Source: Xanthobacteraceae bacterium (GTDB lineage: Bacteria > Pseudomonadota > Alphaproteobacteria > Rhizobiales > Xanthobacteraceae). From it: DNA of 6,297 nt. The notes under the pieces are model-generated. The model saw only the letters and a program-made list of their open reading frames with translations. It was not told the DNA's origin and made no database searches. Numbering within the stretch: the stretch's first letter is position 1; every line of letters starts with the position of its first letter. Below are positions 5,301 through 6,297 of the stretch, piece by piece. The translations under genes were made by a program, and so were the position numbers. The stretch lies in NCBI GenBank assembly GCA_030043335.1, contig JASHXX010000279.1, forward strand, positions 1 to 6,297. The letters are read 5' to 3'.

Positions 5301-5506
5301 AGATGTGGATAAATCTGTACCCTTCCGACGCTCGAAACTAAGGTTCCGTTCCCCCCATCGAGTAAAAGAAATCGGTGAATTGTGTTGCGAGTCACGTTCC
5401 CGGTGCCCCGCGTCCGATAGCGTTACCGTTGCAAGGGCGCGAAGGTGGTCCGTTATTTGCTGCGCAAGCGCAAAGGTCGCTTTGTGTATCGAAAGGAGAC
5501 ACAGTA

Positions 5507-5755
5507 ATGCAAGAGCGACGAGCCACTCAGCGAGTTCGCACCTACATCGGAGCCCAAATCGCTTACAATAAGCGATGTAGCACTATGGATTGCCTAGCGC
5601 GAAACATGTCTCGAGACGGGGCGAGGCTTGTGTTTCCCAACACCACCACGGTCCCGAGCAAATTCGACATTATAACTCGTCAGGATGACCGAATCCGGCG
5701 GGCGCAAACTATATGGCGGCGGGCCCAAGAAGTTGGTATTCAATTCCTAGATTAG
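5507..5755 (+). CDS. Single-domain PilZ protein, putative c-di-GMP receptor
   Basis: An 82-residue protein formed by a PilZ domain. The two c-di-GMP contact motifs are visible: RxxxR as R5-A-T-Q-R9, and the NxSxxG motif as N33-M-S-R-D-G38, followed by the strand ARLVF. It closes with VGIQFLD, as many PilZ domains do. PilZ proteins of this size act as cytoplasmic adaptors that alter motility, polysaccharide or other outputs when c-di-GMP binds. ATG 5507 is chosen for the ribosome site AAAGGAG 8 bases upstream; an in-frame start at 5375 would add 44 residues with no PilZ features. The ATG overlaps the TAA of a short upstream ORF (5449-5508, VVRYLLRKRKGRFVYRKETQ) in TAATG, so translation may be coupled. 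No partner gene is evident. Confidence 0.85.
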   Translation: MQERRATQRVRTYIGAQIAYNKRCSTMDCLARNMSRDGARLVFPNTTTVPSKFDIITRQDDRIRRAQTIWRRAQEVGIQFLD

Positions 5756-5882
5756 GACGGGAACGGCTACGACTTCAGTAATGTCGCTAGGTCTTATAAC
5801 GAACTTAGATTGCCTTTACGACAAATCGGCCATCCTCTACGTGAGATGTCCGAGCTTTTAGGCCCGATGGAAGGGTCCAGCG

Positions 5883-5963
5883 GACGGCGGCTTGATCTCC
5901 TACGGGCCTGATCCGACCGATCAATTTCGGCGAGCGGCAGGCTACATCGACCGCATCCTTAAA
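5883..5963 (+). pseudogene. Relic of an ABC transporter substrate-binding protein
   Basis: A 27-codon stretch reads DGGLISYGPDPTDQFRRAAG then YIDRILK. This matches the pattern near the C-terminus of ABC-type substrate-binding proteins of the ABC_sub_bind (TrpX-like) family, where SYGP is followed by a helix ending in Y-V/I-D-R/K-I-L. In intact proteins the next residues are G-x-K/R-P-x-D-L-P, but here the reading becomes RSSSSARAES and stops. No start, signal peptide or other domain part is present, so this is an isolated internal fragment left by deletion. Confidence 0.65.
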
Positions 5964-6207
5964 CGCTCGTCGAGCTCCGCCCGCGCGGAAAGTTCGCCGC
6001 TAGTTGGGGCAGATGCTTGCCGAAGTGGTCGATGGCCGGCCCCATAACCGCCGCCTCGAAGAGGCCCGTCTGGTAGCCAAGGTCGATCAGCTTGGTCAGC
6101 ACGTCGCCGTCCGCGGCGCGGAACGTCTCGCCCATGAGCAGCATCATAACAAAATCCGCAATGTGCCTTCCAGCCGATAGCAGGTGGCGGCTCGACCGGC
6201 ATGACAA
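5959..6207 (-). pseudogene. Unrecognised gene fragment with coding-like composition
   Basis: I do not recognise this product. The part HIADFVMMLLMGETFRAADG and DVLTKLIDLGYQTGLFEAAV, then MGPAIDHFGKHLPQL, has strong G/C preference in third codon positions in this frame and not in the overlapping frame, the sign of real coding DNA. The first available start is TTG 6207 without a ribosome site, and its first 14 residues (SCRSSRHLLSAGR) look non-native, so the true 5' end is probably missing or in another frame; ATG 6202 opens the neighbouring frame. The 3' end converges on the ABC-transporter relic at 5961, which also suggests a junction. It could be a small intact helical protein starting at ATG 6147. 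Confidence 0.4.
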
Positions 6208-6213
6208 GGTGGG

Positions 6214-6297
6214 TCAACTCGCTAGCTTGAATTGAACCACTTCCGTGATTTCATGCTCGCAACGCGGACATTCATAGGTCCGCTGATCGAACCCTGG
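6214..6297 (-). CDS. C-terminal end of a small CxxC (zinc-ribbon-like) protein, partial
   Basis: The last 27 codons of a gene entering from beyond the window read PGFDQRTYECPRCEHEITEV and VQFKLAS, ending at TGA 6214-6216. The CPRC pair inside Y-E-C-P-R-C-E-H is typical of one half of a zinc ribbon; the other CxxC would be upstream, outside the window. The R-T-Y/F-x-C-x-x-C ending is a pattern I recall from many short hypothetical proteins in Bradyrhizobium. Function is unknown. Confidence 0.7.
   Translation of the reverse strand, partial: PGFDQRTYECPRCEHEITEVVQFKLAS

Noticed and set aside
5942..6217. Minus-strand ORF of 91 codons in the alternative frame
   Set aside because: Third codon positions favour the 5959-6207 frame; this one is rich in Arg/Gly/Pro, as expected of a shadow frame.
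1..6297. CRISPR array, tRNA or rRNA genes
   Set aside because: No regularly spaced repeats and no tRNA- or rRNA-like stretches were seen on either strand.

Overview
The window reads as DNA from a high-GC alphaproteobacterium, most probably a Bradyrhizobium/Rhodopseudomonas relative (inference). The grounds are GC-rich codon use in the housekeeping-type genes, a response regulator with a GPDRR/GPERR tail, a consensus CtrA-type site, and several small proteins and a cupin of kinds common in that family. It looks like an accessory or junction region: short live genes are mixed with gene relics and a decayed insertion sequence.

Layout. 134-942 (+): a P-loop kinase/NMN adenylyltransferase fusion gene, broken by what looks like one missing base near 254. 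943-1223: no gene seen. 1224-2745 (-): a quorum-sensing pair, luxR then luxI, both with intact key residues and visibly lower GC than the flanks. The 157-bp gap between them carries a lux-box-like dyad (1979-1999), and the luxI ribosome site can fold into a small hairpin (1857-1872). A candidate luxR promoter with an 11-bp palindrome lies at 2834-2860. 2998-3600 (+): a decayed IS3-family element with left end, frameshifted orfA, an internal deletion and an orfB stump. 3600-3814: no intact gene, only a 23-codon minus-strand ORF with a strong ribosome site. 3815-4155 (-): a cupin gene broken by one frameshift.

4287-4832 (+): a CheY-like response regulator preceded by a perfect TTAA-N7-TTAAC CtrA-type site and a GC-rich hairpin. 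4735-5220 (-): a small hypothetical protein whose tail runs antisense into the regulator gene. 5507-5755 (+): a single-domain PilZ protein, a putative c-di-GMP receptor. 5883-5963 (+): a 27-codon relic of an ABC transporter substrate-binding protein. 5959-6207 (-): an unrecognised gene fragment. 6214-6297 (-): the C-terminal end of a small CxxC protein running off the window.

Working together. The clearest functional unit is LuxR-LuxI: an acyl-HSL synthase made under control of its receptor, with plausible transcriptional (dyad) and translational (hairpin) control points. The regulator and the PilZ protein are signalling parts that could feed into motility or cell-cycle control through CtrA and c-di-GMP, but nothing in the sequence links them to the lux pair. 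The relics and the IS remnant suggest the lux pair sits in a region that has gained and lost DNA.
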